Source of the DNA: Alphaproteobacteria bacterium UBA3612
GTDB lineage: Bacteria; Pseudomonadota; Alphaproteobacteria; Sphingomonadales; Sphingomonadaceae
Direction: 5' to 3'
Assembly: GCA_002375465.1 (NCBI GenBank)
Contig: DFLT01000005.1
Span: forward strand, 260,870 to 324,869
DNA length: 64,000 nt
The position numbers and the translations under genes were made by a program. Shown here piece by piece: positions 6,896 through 15,125 of the stretch. A model generated the notes under the pieces. The model was given only the letters and a program-made list of their open reading frames with translations, ran no database searches and had not been told where the DNA came from. Within the stretch, counting starts at the first letter, position 1; each line of letters opens with the position of its first letter.

Positions 6896-9195
6896 GCTTT
6901 CAGCGCGGCTTCCTGCTCTGCGGCCCGCTGAAGATTGCGAGTCAGTTGGCTCTGACCGCCGGTATAGGGCTTCGGTACGAAAATGCCGCGATAATCCTGC
7001 TGGGCTGCAGCGCGCAGCGTCCAGCTGGACTCTATCAGATGCGGCCTGGCGAGGGCCACCAGATCGGCACGTCCCGCCGCGAGGATCGAATTCGCGTGGT
7101 CAGTCTCGTAAATGTTGCCGACTGCCATGGTCGTCAGGCGGCCTTCATTGCGGATCTGGTCCGCGAAAGGCGTCTGGAACATGCGGCCGTAAATAGGCTT
7201 GCAATCGGCCCAGGTTTGTCCCGCTGATACGTCGATCAGATCGGCGCCAGCTTCTGAGAAGGCGCGGGCGATCTCTACGGCCTCATCCGGTGTGACGCCC
7301 AAATCGCCCATCCAGTCGTTGGCCGATATGCGAACCGACATGGGTCGCTCGCCCGGCCATGCCGCGCGCATCGCCGTGAAAACTTCCAGCGGAAAGCGCA
7401 GGCGATTTTCGAGGCTACCGCCATATTCATCCTCTCGCTTATTATGCAGCGGGGTGATGAAAGACGAGAGCAGATAGCCGTGCGCCGCGTGCATCTCGAC
7501 CATGTCGAAGCCTGCCTGAACCGCCATTTCGGTCGAAGCGACGAACTGGTCGCGCACCATGTCCATGTCTTTGCGGCTCATGGCCTGGGGAACCTGGTTT
7601 TCCGCAGCCCAAGGGACGGTCGACGATGACAGCAACGGCCAGCCCCCTGTTTCCAGCGGCACATCATACCCCTCCCAGCCGATTTTGGTCGAGCCCTTCG
7701 GCCCCGCATGACCCAGCTGTAGGCAGAATTTCGCCTTACTTTGTGCATGGGCAAAATCGACAATTCTGCGCCAGGCGTCGACATGTTCCGGTTCATACAT
7801 GCCGGTGCAACCTGGCGTGATCCGTGCCTCCGGCGAGACGCAGGTCATCTCGGTATATATCAGGCCCGCGCCACCCATGGCGCGCGCGCCATAATGCACC
7901 AGATGGAAATCGTTGGGCAGGCCGTCCTCGGCTGAATACATGGCCATGGGAGAAACGACGATGCGGTTTTCCAGCTTCATTTCACGCAGCGAGAACGGCG
8001 CGAACATCGGTGCCGCAGGCTGCGTCACCTCTTCGCCACGGGCGCGAGATTGGAACCAGCATTCAACCGATTCCAGCCATTCCGGATCGCGCAGGCGCAG
8101 ATTTTCATGGCTGACCCGTTGCGACCGGGTGAGCAGGGAATAGGCGAATTGCAGCGGATCGAAGTGAAGATAGCGATCCAGGGTCTCGAACCATTCTGTC
8201 GAGTTGCGTGCGCTGTTCTGAAGCTTCAGGACTTCCAGATTGCGCTCCTCCTGATATTCGTTGAGCGCGCTCTGCCGGTCGAGACCAGGGCGATGCAGCA
8301 CCTCCGCCAATTTGATCGCGTCCTCCAGCGCCAGCTTCGTGCCCGATCCGATCGAGAAATGCGCCGTATGGGCCGCATCACCCAGCAGGATCAGATTTTC
8401 ATAATGCCAGCGGTCGCAGATGATGCGATGGAAATTCAGCCACGCAGCAGATCCAACCAAATGCTTGGCATTGGTCATCAGGGCGTTGCCGTCGAGATAT
8501 TTCGCAAAGATCTCCTCGCAGCGGGCGATGGACTCATCCTGGTTCATATTCTCGAAGCCGAGTTTTTCCCAGGTATCGGGTTCCATCTCCACGATGAAGG
8601 TCGAAAGGTTGTCATCGAAGCGATAGGCGTGTGCCCAGACCCAGCCTGCTTCCGTCTCCTCAAACGCAAAGGTGAAGGCGTCGAATACCTTGTGCGTGCC
8701 CAGCCAGATGAACTTGTTCTTGCGCACCTGATCGTCGACGCTGAAATGTTCTTCATAACGGTTGCGGATCGCGCTGTTCACGCCATCGGCCGCGATGACG
8801 AGATCATATCCCTTCCAGTCGGCGAGATCGGAACTCGCCTGGTGTCCGAAATGCAGATTTACGCCGAGCTCGCGGGCGCGTTCCTGCAGGATCTGCAGCA
8901 ACCGCTTGCGGCCGATACCGATGAAGCCATGGCCGGACGATCTGATGCATTCGCCGCGAAGGTGAACGTCGATATCGTCCCAGTGGGTGAACTCATCGCG
9001 AATGCGTTCGCCGCTTATCGGGTCGTTCGCCAGCAGGTTTTCCACCGTCTGGTCGGAAAAAACCACACCCCAGCCGAATGTGTCGTCCGCCTGGTTCCGT
9101 TCAAACAGATCAATGACATGATTTGGATTTCGGAGCTTCGCTGAAATCGCAAAATATAAGCCCGCAGGCCCTCCGCCCAAACATGCAATCTGCAT
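6892..9195 (-). CDS. abmA: 2-aminobenzoyl-CoA monooxygenase/reductase (fused flavoenzyme)
   Basis: Fused flavoprotein of 767 residues. The N-terminal half begins MQIACLGGGPAGLYFAIS, an FAD-binding Rossmann motif, and carries LLGDAAHTAHFSIGSG typical of aromatic monooxygenases. The C-terminal half, from about residue 400 (APFSLREMKLENRIVVSPM), is an Old-Yellow-Enzyme FMN reductase with EMHAAHGYLLSSFITP. This architecture is shared by Azoarcus 2-aminobenzoyl-CoA monooxygenase/reductase and by enzymes annotated salicylyl-CoA 5-hydroxylase. The adjacent RidA, dehydrogenases and hydratase favour the first. It would hydroxylate C5 and reduce the ring. The start at 9195 is chosen because TTGGAGGC precedes it; a longer frame up to 9360 overlaps the divergent gene. 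First gene of the operon. Confidence 0.85.
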   Translation of the reverse strand: MQIACLGGGPAGLYFAISAKLRNPNHVIDLFERNQADDTFGWGVVFSDQTVENLLANDPISGERIRDEFTHWDDIDVHLRGECIRSSGHGFIGIGRKRLLQILQERARELGVNLHFGHQASSDLADWKGYDLVIAADGVNSAIRNRYEEHFSVDDQVRKNKFIWLGTHKVFDAFTFAFEETEAGWVWAHAYRFDDNLSTFIVEMEPDTWEKLGFENMNQDESIARCEEIFAKYLDGNALMTNAKHLVGSAAWLNFHRIICDRWHYENLILLGDAAHTAHFSIGSGTKLALEDAIKLAEVLHRPGLDRQSALNEYQEERNLEVLKLQNSARNSTEWFETLDRYLHFDPLQFAYSLLTRSQRVSHENLRLRDPEWLESVECWFQSRARGEEVTQPAAPMFAPFSLREMKLENRIVVSPMAMYSAEDGLPNDFHLVHYGARAMGGAGLIYTEMTCVSPEARITPGCTGMYEPEHVDAWRRIVDFAHAQSKAKFCLQLGHAGPKGSTKIGWEGYDVPLETGGWPLLSSSTVPWAAENQVPQAMSRKDMDMVRDQFVASTEMAVQAGFDMVEMHAAHGYLLSSFITPLHNKREDEYGGSLENRLRFPLEVFTAMRAAWPGERPMSVRISANDWMGDLGVTPDEAVEIARAFSEAGADLIDVSAGQTWADCKPIYGRMFQTPFADQIRNEGRLTTMAVGNIYETDHANSILAAGRADLVALARPHLIESSWTLRAAAQQDYRGIFVPKPYTGGQSQLTRNLQRAAEQEAALKA

Positions 9196-9274
9196 CTGTT
9201 GCCTCCAATTTGTTTTAGTCTTAAAATAAAATCTGAGCCTTGGCAAGATTGTCCAGATATTTGGGAGCAAACCG
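9196..9274. promoter_or_regulatory. divergent control region with TTTTA-N4-TAAAA palindrome
   Basis: The 79 bases between the fused monooxygenase (leftward) and glutaryl-CoA dehydrogenase (rightward) are AT-rich compared with the flanks. They contain the inverted repeat TTTTA (9213-9217) GTCT TAAAA (9222-9226). It is the only place from which both transcripts can start, so it is a good candidate for promoters and a repressor site. No regulator gene is adjacent. Operator function is inferred. Confidence 0.5.
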
Positions 9275-10462
9275 ATGGAAAGCAAAATGAATGCATATGA
9301 CTGGGAAGATGCGCTCGGGCTCGACTCCGGCCTCGAGGAAGTCGAACGCATGGTTTTCAAAACCGCGCAGGACTATGCGCAGGCCTCTCTCGCGCCGCGT
9401 GTAACTGACGCATATCTGAATGAAGAATTTGATCGAGAGATCATGCGTGAAATGGGCGAACTCGGTTTGCTGGGCGCCACGGTGCCAGAGGAATATGGCG
9501 GGGCAGGTTTGGGATATGTTTCCTACGGCCTGATCGCCCGTGCCGTCGAAGCGGTGGACAGCGGTTATCGTTCGGCCCTTTCCGTGCAGTCCTCGCTGGT
9601 GATGCATCCGATCAACGCCTATGGCTCCGAAGAGCAAAAGCAGCGTTGGTTGCCCGGTTTGGCAAGCGGAGAGCTGGTGGGCTGTTTCGGACTGACCGAG
9701 CCCGATGCCGGTTCGGATCCAGGCTCAATGAAAACGCGCGCGCAAAAAAGCGCTGGCGGCTATCGCCTGAATGGCGCGAAGATATGGATCACCAACGCGC
9801 CGATCGCGGATGTTTTTGTCGTCTGGGCCAAGTCCGAAGCGCATGACGGTCGTATCCGTGGCTTCCTGCTGGAAAAAGGCATGAATGGACTGTCCGCGCC
9901 CAAGATCCCGCAGAAATTGTCGTTGCGCGCCTCGATCACGGGCGAGGTCGTCATGGACGATGTCGAGGTTCCCGAGGAAAACCTGTTACCGAACGTTTCC
10001 GGACTATCGGGTCCGTTCGGCTGTCTGAACCGGGCACGCTATGGCATCGCCTGGGGCGCTATGGGCGCGGCGGAGGCCTGCTATCGCGCGGCACGCGGCT
10101 ATACGCTGGAGCGTTTCCAGTTCGGCCGCGCACTCGCATCCAACCAGCTCGTGCAGCTGAAACTGGCCAATATGGCGACCGAGATCGCGCTGGGGCTGGA
10201 AGCGGCCTTGCGCGTCGGGCGCCGCATGGACGACGGTATTCTGGTCCCGGAAACAATCAGCATGATCAAGCGCAACAATGCTGGCAAGGCGCTCGACATC
10301 GCGCGCACGGCGCGCGACATGCATGGGGGAAATGGCATCAGCGCGGAATATCATGTCATGCGCCACGCGGCGAACCTCGAAACCGTGAACACATATGAAG
10401 GGACGCATGACGTTCATGCGCTAATCCTCGGGCGCGCGATTACGGGGATTCCGGCGTTTTAG
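9275..10462 (+). CDS. gcdH: glutaryl-CoA dehydrogenase
   Basis: Acyl-CoA dehydrogenase of 395 residues closely resembling glutaryl-CoA dehydrogenase: LDSGLEEVERMVFKTAQDYAQ near the N-terminus, GLTEPDAGSDPGSMKTRA (flavin/substrate region), GITGEVV-like SITGEVVMDDVEVP, MHGGNGISAEYHVMRH, and the catalytic base in NTYEGTHDVHALILGRAITG. It would oxidise and decarboxylate glutaryl-CoA to crotonyl-CoA using electron-transfer flavoprotein. It is divergent from the aminobenzoyl-CoA operon and shares its control region, which fits a lower-pathway role feeding crotonyl-CoA into central metabolism; the link is inferred. GGGAGC precedes the ATG at 9275; ATG 9287 is an alternative start. Confidence 0.88.
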   Translation: MESKMNAYDWEDALGLDSGLEEVERMVFKTAQDYAQASLAPRVTDAYLNEEFDREIMREMGELGLLGATVPEEYGGAGLGYVSYGLIARAVEAVDSGYRSALSVQSSLVMHPINAYGSEEQKQRWLPGLASGELVGCFGLTEPDAGSDPGSMKTRAQKSAGGYRLNGAKIWITNAPIADVFVVWAKSEAHDGRIRGFLLEKGMNGLSAPKIPQKLSLRASITGEVVMDDVEVPEENLLPNVSGLSGPFGCLNRARYGIAWGAMGAAEACYRAARGYTLERFQFGRALASNQLVQLKLANMATEIALGLEAALRVGRRMDDGILVPETISMIKRNNAGKALDIARTARDMHGGNGISAEYHVMRHAANLETVNTYEGTHDVHALILGRAITGIPAF

Positions 10463-10575
10463 CGTGAAATGAGCCCTGCGGGGGAGAGGAAGCCGCTTAC
10501 CCTACCGGCCGTTGCCACGCTTAGCAGCCCGGGGGCGATGTAAGAGTGGCGGGAGCATTATTGCGACCGCCACCC

Positions 10576-13458
10576 CTAGGCGACGAGCCGCCTTTTCGAG
10601 GCTTCAAGAAGCTCCGGAATCTTGTCAGCCCCGACGGGCCTGCCAAAGTAGAATCCCTGACCCAGCGGGCATTTTTCCTCGATGAGCATGTGTGCCTGCT
10701 GTTTGTTTTCGATGCCTTCGGCCACGACGTCGATCTTCAGGCTGCGTGCCAGGTCGACTACGGCAGACACAATGGCCCGCACCTCCCTGTCGCTGGTCAT
10801 CTTCTGGACGAAGGACCGATCGATCTTGACGACGTCAACCGGATAGTCCCGCAAATGGGTGAGCGAGGAGTGGCCGGTGCCGAAATCGTCCAGCGCAATT
10901 TTCACTCCTGCTTCATTGAGAAGCCTGAGCGCACCGGCCACGTAGTCCGCGCCCTGCTGCAGAAATACATGTTCGGTTATTTCTACCTCGACCATGGCTG
11001 CTGGAATCGAATATTCCTGCAGCCTGCCTAACAGGCGTTTTGCAAAGTCATCGCGCAGGAATTCGGCCGGTGCGGCATTGATCGCCACGAAGCCGACATC
11101 CAGTCCGCGATCAAGCCAGCCACGCAGGTCGCCAAAAACCTTGCGCTGCATGAGGTCCCCAATTTTCGTGGCGAGCTCGTAATCCTTGAACGCCTCGGAA
11201 ACCGTGTCGGGAAACTGAAGGCCGCGAACGGCATGACGCCATCGCAGCAGCGCTTCCAACCCTGTGATCCGTCCGGTCTCCAGCTCGACCTTCTGTTGGT
11301 AATGAGGTTCGACCGACGTTTCTGAAAGCGCCACTCGCGCCATCCTCAGTTGCGAGGCCACGAGCTGCGCGTGTTCCCGCATGTGGCTATGGAACATCTG
11401 CGTGCCGCCGCGGCCACTGTCCTTCAGGGCGTAGAGGGCAATATCCGCATTTTTCAACAGCTCGTGCGCGTTGTCTGCGTCGGCTGGAAACACGGCGCCG
11501 CCAATGCTCGCCCCGGCCCTTAAATACCGGCTTTCAAAACGAACCGGTTGCTGCACGCGGCTCACCAGCTCTGCGCCGACGCGCAATGGATCCAGGTCTC
11601 CCTGGGGAGCTTCCAGGATGACGGCAAACTCGTCGCCGCCAAGCCTTGCGACGAAATCGTCAGGGCTGAGGGTTTCCCGGAGACGCCGGGCGAAGACAGT
11701 CAACAGGTGGTCGCCCGCCGCATGGCCCAGCGTGTCGTTGACATGTTTGAAATGGTCAAGATCTAGCAAAAGCAGGGCCATCTCTCCCCCCGACTGCATC
11801 GTGCGTATCGCTGCCGCATGCAGATGAGCCTCGAACGCCCGGCGGTTGGGCAGGTTCGTCAGGCTATCATGCTCGCTGGTCCATTTTAGCTGCTGTGCTG
11901 TCTGCCGCTGTACCGTGATGTCGCGGGCAATGGACAGAAGACGTCTGACCTTGCCTGCCTCGTCCTTGATCGGTGTGATGACGACGTCCAGCCATTTCGG
12001 ATTGCCGGTCACGGTGGGGCAAAACCCGGTAAAGCGGGCGGATCGGTCGGAAAGGGCATCCTCGATGGCCTGTTGTACGAGGCCACGACCCTCCGGCGGC
12101 CAGAAGGAGTCCCACTTCTGCTCCAGCACTGATTCCATGGAGGCGAGGTCCATGGCGCGCATGCCGGGTTCATTTATGAACTCAATCGTGCCGTCCGGGA
12201 GAAGAATCTGAATGCAGTCTGCGCTCGCCTCAAGCACGCTTTGCTGCAGCGTCCGGCTTTCATATAGGGCGTTTTGAGCGCAAACCCGCTCGTGGATGTC
12301 CGTGCAGGTGCCGTACCATCGAACGCTTTTTCCGTTTGCGTCCTTTTGCTGCCAGGCGCGCCCGAGAACCCAGCGATATTCTCCGCTATGATGTCGCAGG
12401 CGATATTCTATTTCATATGGTGCGCCAGTGCGTAGGGAGTGACGCCATACGTCCCACGCGCGTTCCTGGTCGTCCGGATGAAACATGTTACTCCATCCTG
12501 CACCGTCGGTCGAACCCACCGGCATGCCGGTAAACTCATACCACAGGCCGCTATAATAGTCGTGATACCCGTCCGCGCGGGTAGACCACACCATTTGTGG
12601 AATATGATCCAGCGTATTTCTCAGTTGAGATTCGCGCTCTCTTAGCGCCTCTTCTGCCTGTTTGCGGCCATCGATATTACGGAAGAAGATTGTGATTCCG
12701 TCGTCTATTGGGGCTGCGTGAACGTCGTACCAATGATCGAGGCCGGGCAGGAATGCCTCGATCTGCCGAGGCTTACGTTCGCTCATCACCTCCCGATATG
12801 CGTCCCAGAAGGGAGTTTTTTCCAACTGCGGGAACGCATCCAATATGTGGCGTCCCACCAGATCTTCTGTTGAAGACAGTTCTTCCTGAGCTCTTTTGTT
12901 CAGATAGATCAGCTGCCAGTCAGAATTCAGGACGAAAACACAATCAGTCGTACTTTCAAGAACCTGCGCTAACCGGGCAGCGTAACCTAGGGCCTCCGAC
13001 TGAGCTGCAGCACTCCTCTGCCGAAGCTTTTCTTCCTCGGTGACGTCCGCAATCATGCCCTCTAGATAAAGAGCTTCGCCATTCGCGCCAAAGACGGCCT
13101 GACCCTGCTCCCGTACCCAGCGTAATTCCCCGCTTTGATGACGCAGCCTATAGGTGACTGAGAAAGGCCACTTGTTCGCGACGGCGCTCGCTACCTGCGC
13201 TTCTACACCCGCCACGTCGTCGGGGTGCATCAGACGTTCCCAGCCGAGCGTTTTTATCGTCTCCAGGTCGAAACCTGTGAGTGCCTTCCCTCCTTCGCTG
13301 ACGAAGGTCATTCGCCAGGGCGACGAGACCTCGCAACGATAGAAGGTGCCGGCGAGGATATCGAGTAACGACCAAAATTCTCGGCGGCTTTCCATAAGCG
13401 CGGTCGCCGCTTCGACTTTCGCCTGGCGCTGTTCCTCCATCAATTCATTCCGGCACAC
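10576..13458 (-). CDS. PAS-GGDEF-EAL cyclic-di-GMP signalling protein
   Basis: Cytosolic-looking protein of 960 residues with no clear membrane segment. Four consecutive PAS/PAC-like units occupy about residues 25-530 (repeated HPDD, YRLRHQSGE/HHSGEYRWV and DIT motifs). A GGDEF domain follows with intact LGGDEF near residue 607, then an EAL domain with EALLRW (about 734), ITEHVF, LDDFGTG, VVKIDRS, VAEGIE and GFYFGRP. All metal and catalytic positions I can recognise in EAL are kept, so it may be a phosphodiesterase, a cyclase, or both. The PAS array suggests sensing of redox, ligand or light cues, unspecified. It stands alone. The start at 13458 may instead be the Met 7 codons on. Confidence 0.93.
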   Translation of the reverse strand: MCRNELMEEQRQAKVEAATALMESRREFWSLLDILAGTFYRCEVSSPWRMTFVSEGGKALTGFDLETIKTLGWERLMHPDDVAGVEAQVASAVANKWPFSVTYRLRHQSGELRWVREQGQAVFGANGEALYLEGMIADVTEEEKLRQRSAAAQSEALGYAARLAQVLESTTDCVFVLNSDWQLIYLNKRAQEELSSTEDLVGRHILDAFPQLEKTPFWDAYREVMSERKPRQIEAFLPGLDHWYDVHAAPIDDGITIFFRNIDGRKQAEEALRERESQLRNTLDHIPQMVWSTRADGYHDYYSGLWYEFTGMPVGSTDGAGWSNMFHPDDQERAWDVWRHSLRTGAPYEIEYRLRHHSGEYRWVLGRAWQQKDANGKSVRWYGTCTDIHERVCAQNALYESRTLQQSVLEASADCIQILLPDGTIEFINEPGMRAMDLASMESVLEQKWDSFWPPEGRGLVQQAIEDALSDRSARFTGFCPTVTGNPKWLDVVITPIKDEAGKVRRLLSIARDITVQRQTAQQLKWTSEHDSLTNLPNRRAFEAHLHAAAIRTMQSGGEMALLLLDLDHFKHVNDTLGHAAGDHLLTVFARRLRETLSPDDFVARLGGDEFAVILEAPQGDLDPLRVGAELVSRVQQPVRFESRYLRAGASIGGAVFPADADNAHELLKNADIALYALKDSGRGGTQMFHSHMREHAQLVASQLRMARVALSETSVEPHYQQKVELETGRITGLEALLRWRHAVRGLQFPDTVSEAFKDYELATKIGDLMQRKVFGDLRGWLDRGLDVGFVAINAAPAEFLRDDFAKRLLGRLQEYSIPAAMVEVEITEHVFLQQGADYVAGALRLLNEAGVKIALDDFGTGHSSLTHLRDYPVDVVKIDRSFVQKMTSDREVRAIVSAVVDLARSLKIDVVAEGIENKQQAHMLIEEKCPLGQGFYFGRPVGADKIPELLEASKRRLVA

Positions 13459-13774
13459 GGAGACTGTCTCCGAAAGATGATCATCCCGCTGTTGGGCGGC
13501 AGAGCGGCCGTGTTCTCGTCGTGCATTCTACGTTTTCCCCGAGATGCAGCTTCTATCTGCTTCGAGGTAAAAATCCGGTATACCTTTATCTGCGTCGAAG
13601 TACGGGCATTGGTGATAGCGAATACGCGCGCGTTGGCTGAATCTTTTCATCAACGAGACAAGACCTTAACCGAGATGCTACGATAGCGGCTACGAAATAA
13701 GGGCAGGACTGTTAGAACTCGAATGGGCCTCGTCAATATTTTATGTCGAAGAAGGCCGAGGTGGTCAGCGTACC
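13459..13774. other. intergenic region, no gene seen
   Basis: About 316 bases between the deacetylase 3' end and the start of the c-di-GMP gene, both on the minus strand. Open frames on either strand have no recognisable motif or good ribosome-binding site. It must contain the promoter of the c-di-GMP gene, but no clear -35/-10 pair is evident. Confidence 0.5.
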
Positions 13775-14707
13775 TCAGGCTCGAATACTGCTGATCCTCT
13801 CTCGCGCGCCGTCTGCAATGGCTTGAAATCCCGTGAGATATGCATCGAACTCCGCATCGCTTACGCTTCTGCCGTCCAGGAACCTCTTCAAAGCCAGGCG
13901 CGGCGTGTTGCGGAAATTCAACCCTGCCACGCACGTTGTCGCAGATCGGATCCCCCGTTCCTGCAGGACATCGAAATGTTCAATTTGGTGGTTTCCGCTG
14001 GGATAGCAGAAATGGGTCAGGCGGCTATTCTCAATCCCTAAGCGTGCAAGGGCGTTCGCATTATCATCGAGTTCGCTGGGAAGGTCCTCCATATTATGCC
14101 GATGTGTGTGCAACTGGATGTCCATGCCCAGCGCGGCGACTCTTGCCAGCTCGTCCGGCGTCATAAGGTGAAATTGTCTCAGGCCGTGCCAATCGCCCGG
14201 AACGTCCGCGCCCTTACCGAAGCGCAAAAGAGCCGCTTCGCGCTGATTTCGGGGCAGGGACATCAAATCGGCGGGAACCGGTTGACCCGATACCGACGAG
14301 ATGTAATCGGCGGCTACCTGGATGATCGGCGCGGGATTATCGATGTACCAGGTGGTGACGTAGACTGTTGACGGCAGCCGATACTGCGCCAGTATCTCCG
14401 CCATGCGCACGGTTGATGCACATCCGTCGTCGATGGTGATGACGGTTGCCCCTCTCGGCAGAGTGCCGGCGCCGAGGCGGCGCACCGCATCATCCAGTGA
14501 AAGAACCGGTCGACCAGAGCGCGCCAGATACTGCATTCGCGCCTCGAACTGCGCGACAGGCATGAACAGCCTGTCCCCATAACCGGGGCCGGGGGTCTCC
14601 CACAGGCCGTGGTAACAAAGGATGCGAAGGCCATTTCGTGTCAGATGATTGGATAGCTTGAAGAGGCCGCTCGCACGCAGCGCGCTGTAAATTGCGTCTT
14701 TAGCCAT
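13775..14707 (-). CDS. polysaccharide deacetylase family protein
   Basis: NodB-homology carbohydrate esterase (CE4-like) of 310 residues. It begins with ILCYHGLWE (motif of secreted and membrane deacetylases), then has VITIDDG, which corresponds to the TFDDG metal/catalytic motif with both Asp present. HTHRH supplies the two metal-binding histidines, and HFCYPSGNH is the F-YP-G motif. The usual action is removal of N- or O-acetyl groups from polysaccharide chains. No signal peptide is obvious and there is no sugar-transferase gene beside it, so the substrate is unknown. Monocistronic by position. Confidence 0.88.
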   Translation of the reverse strand: MAKDAIYSALRASGLFKLSNHLTRNGLRILCYHGLWETPGPGYGDRLFMPVAQFEARMQYLARSGRPVLSLDDAVRRLGAGTLPRGATVITIDDGCASTVRMAEILAQYRLPSTVYVTTWYIDNPAPIIQVAADYISSVSGQPVPADLMSLPRNQREAALLRFGKGADVPGDWHGLRQFHLMTPDELARVAALGMDIQLHTHRHNMEDLPSELDDNANALARLGIENSRLTHFCYPSGNHQIEHFDVLQERGIRSATTCVAGLNFRNTPRLALKRFLDGRSVSDAEFDAYLTGFQAIADGARERISSIRA

Positions 14708-14883
14708 TTAGCGCACCGCAACACGGGTCTGCATGTGCGCGTTTCCCAGAGGGAAAGTAGATTAAAGTTGTGCCCTTATCGGCCGCGCGTCGAACGCGTC
14801 GAGCAATCAAGAACTTGTGATTTATATCCGATAAGTACTCGGCATAAAAGAAACTTAGAAAGTACAGAATAGGAATTCCATGT

Positions 14884-14902
14884 ATTTGCTAAATGAGCAA
14901 AT
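14884..14902. promoter_or_regulatory. ATTTGC-N7-GCAAAT palindrome, candidate operator
   Basis: ATTTGC (14884-14889), seven bases, GCAAAT (14897-14902): a perfect 6-7-6 inverted repeat. The same TTGC-N7-GCAA core appears twice before the TonB receptor at 18633. The XRE-cupin regulator gene lies between the two sites, so it is the natural candidate to bind them. Binding is inferred. Confidence 0.55.
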
Positions 14903-14939
14903 ATTATATCAAGAAAATATCTGTCTTTCTGTCGTAACC

Positions 14940-14956
14940 ATATCCAATTTGGATAT
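14940..14956. repeat. perfect 17-bp palindrome
   Basis: ATATCCAA T TTGGATAT is an exact 8-1-8 inverted repeat lying 38 bases after the TTTGC-N7-GCAAA site, in the AT-rich divergent control region. It could be a second operator. It has no match to a site I can name. Confidence 0.85.
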
Positions 14957-15125
14957 ATATTGAATGATCTGTCGAGTGGCCTGCCGCTCGCGCCCACGAT
15001 GGGGGAGCCATCTACATCCGTTACGGGGGCCTGGCTGCGTTCCCGCAGGCCAATTGGGGAACCAACGACATCGCCAGCAGTAGGGTGAATGCGACCCTTG
15101 CACAGACCAGACGGGCGATCCGCGT

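Larger units (their letters stand above)
14708..15125. other. AT-rich intergenic region between divergent genes
   Basis: About 418 bases, unusually AT-rich from about 14760 to 14960 compared with the rest of the window. It separates the leftward deacetylase from the rightward epimerase-fusion gene and should hold both promoters. It contains the TTTGC-N7-GCAAA palindrome and a second perfect palindrome, ATATCCAATTTGGATAT at 14940-14956. No gene is seen. Confidence 0.6.

Noticed and set aside
9196..9360. N-terminal extension of the fused monooxygenase
   Set aside because: The extra 55 residues overlap the divergent gcdH start and lack family likeness, while GGAGG lies just before the internal ATG at 9195.
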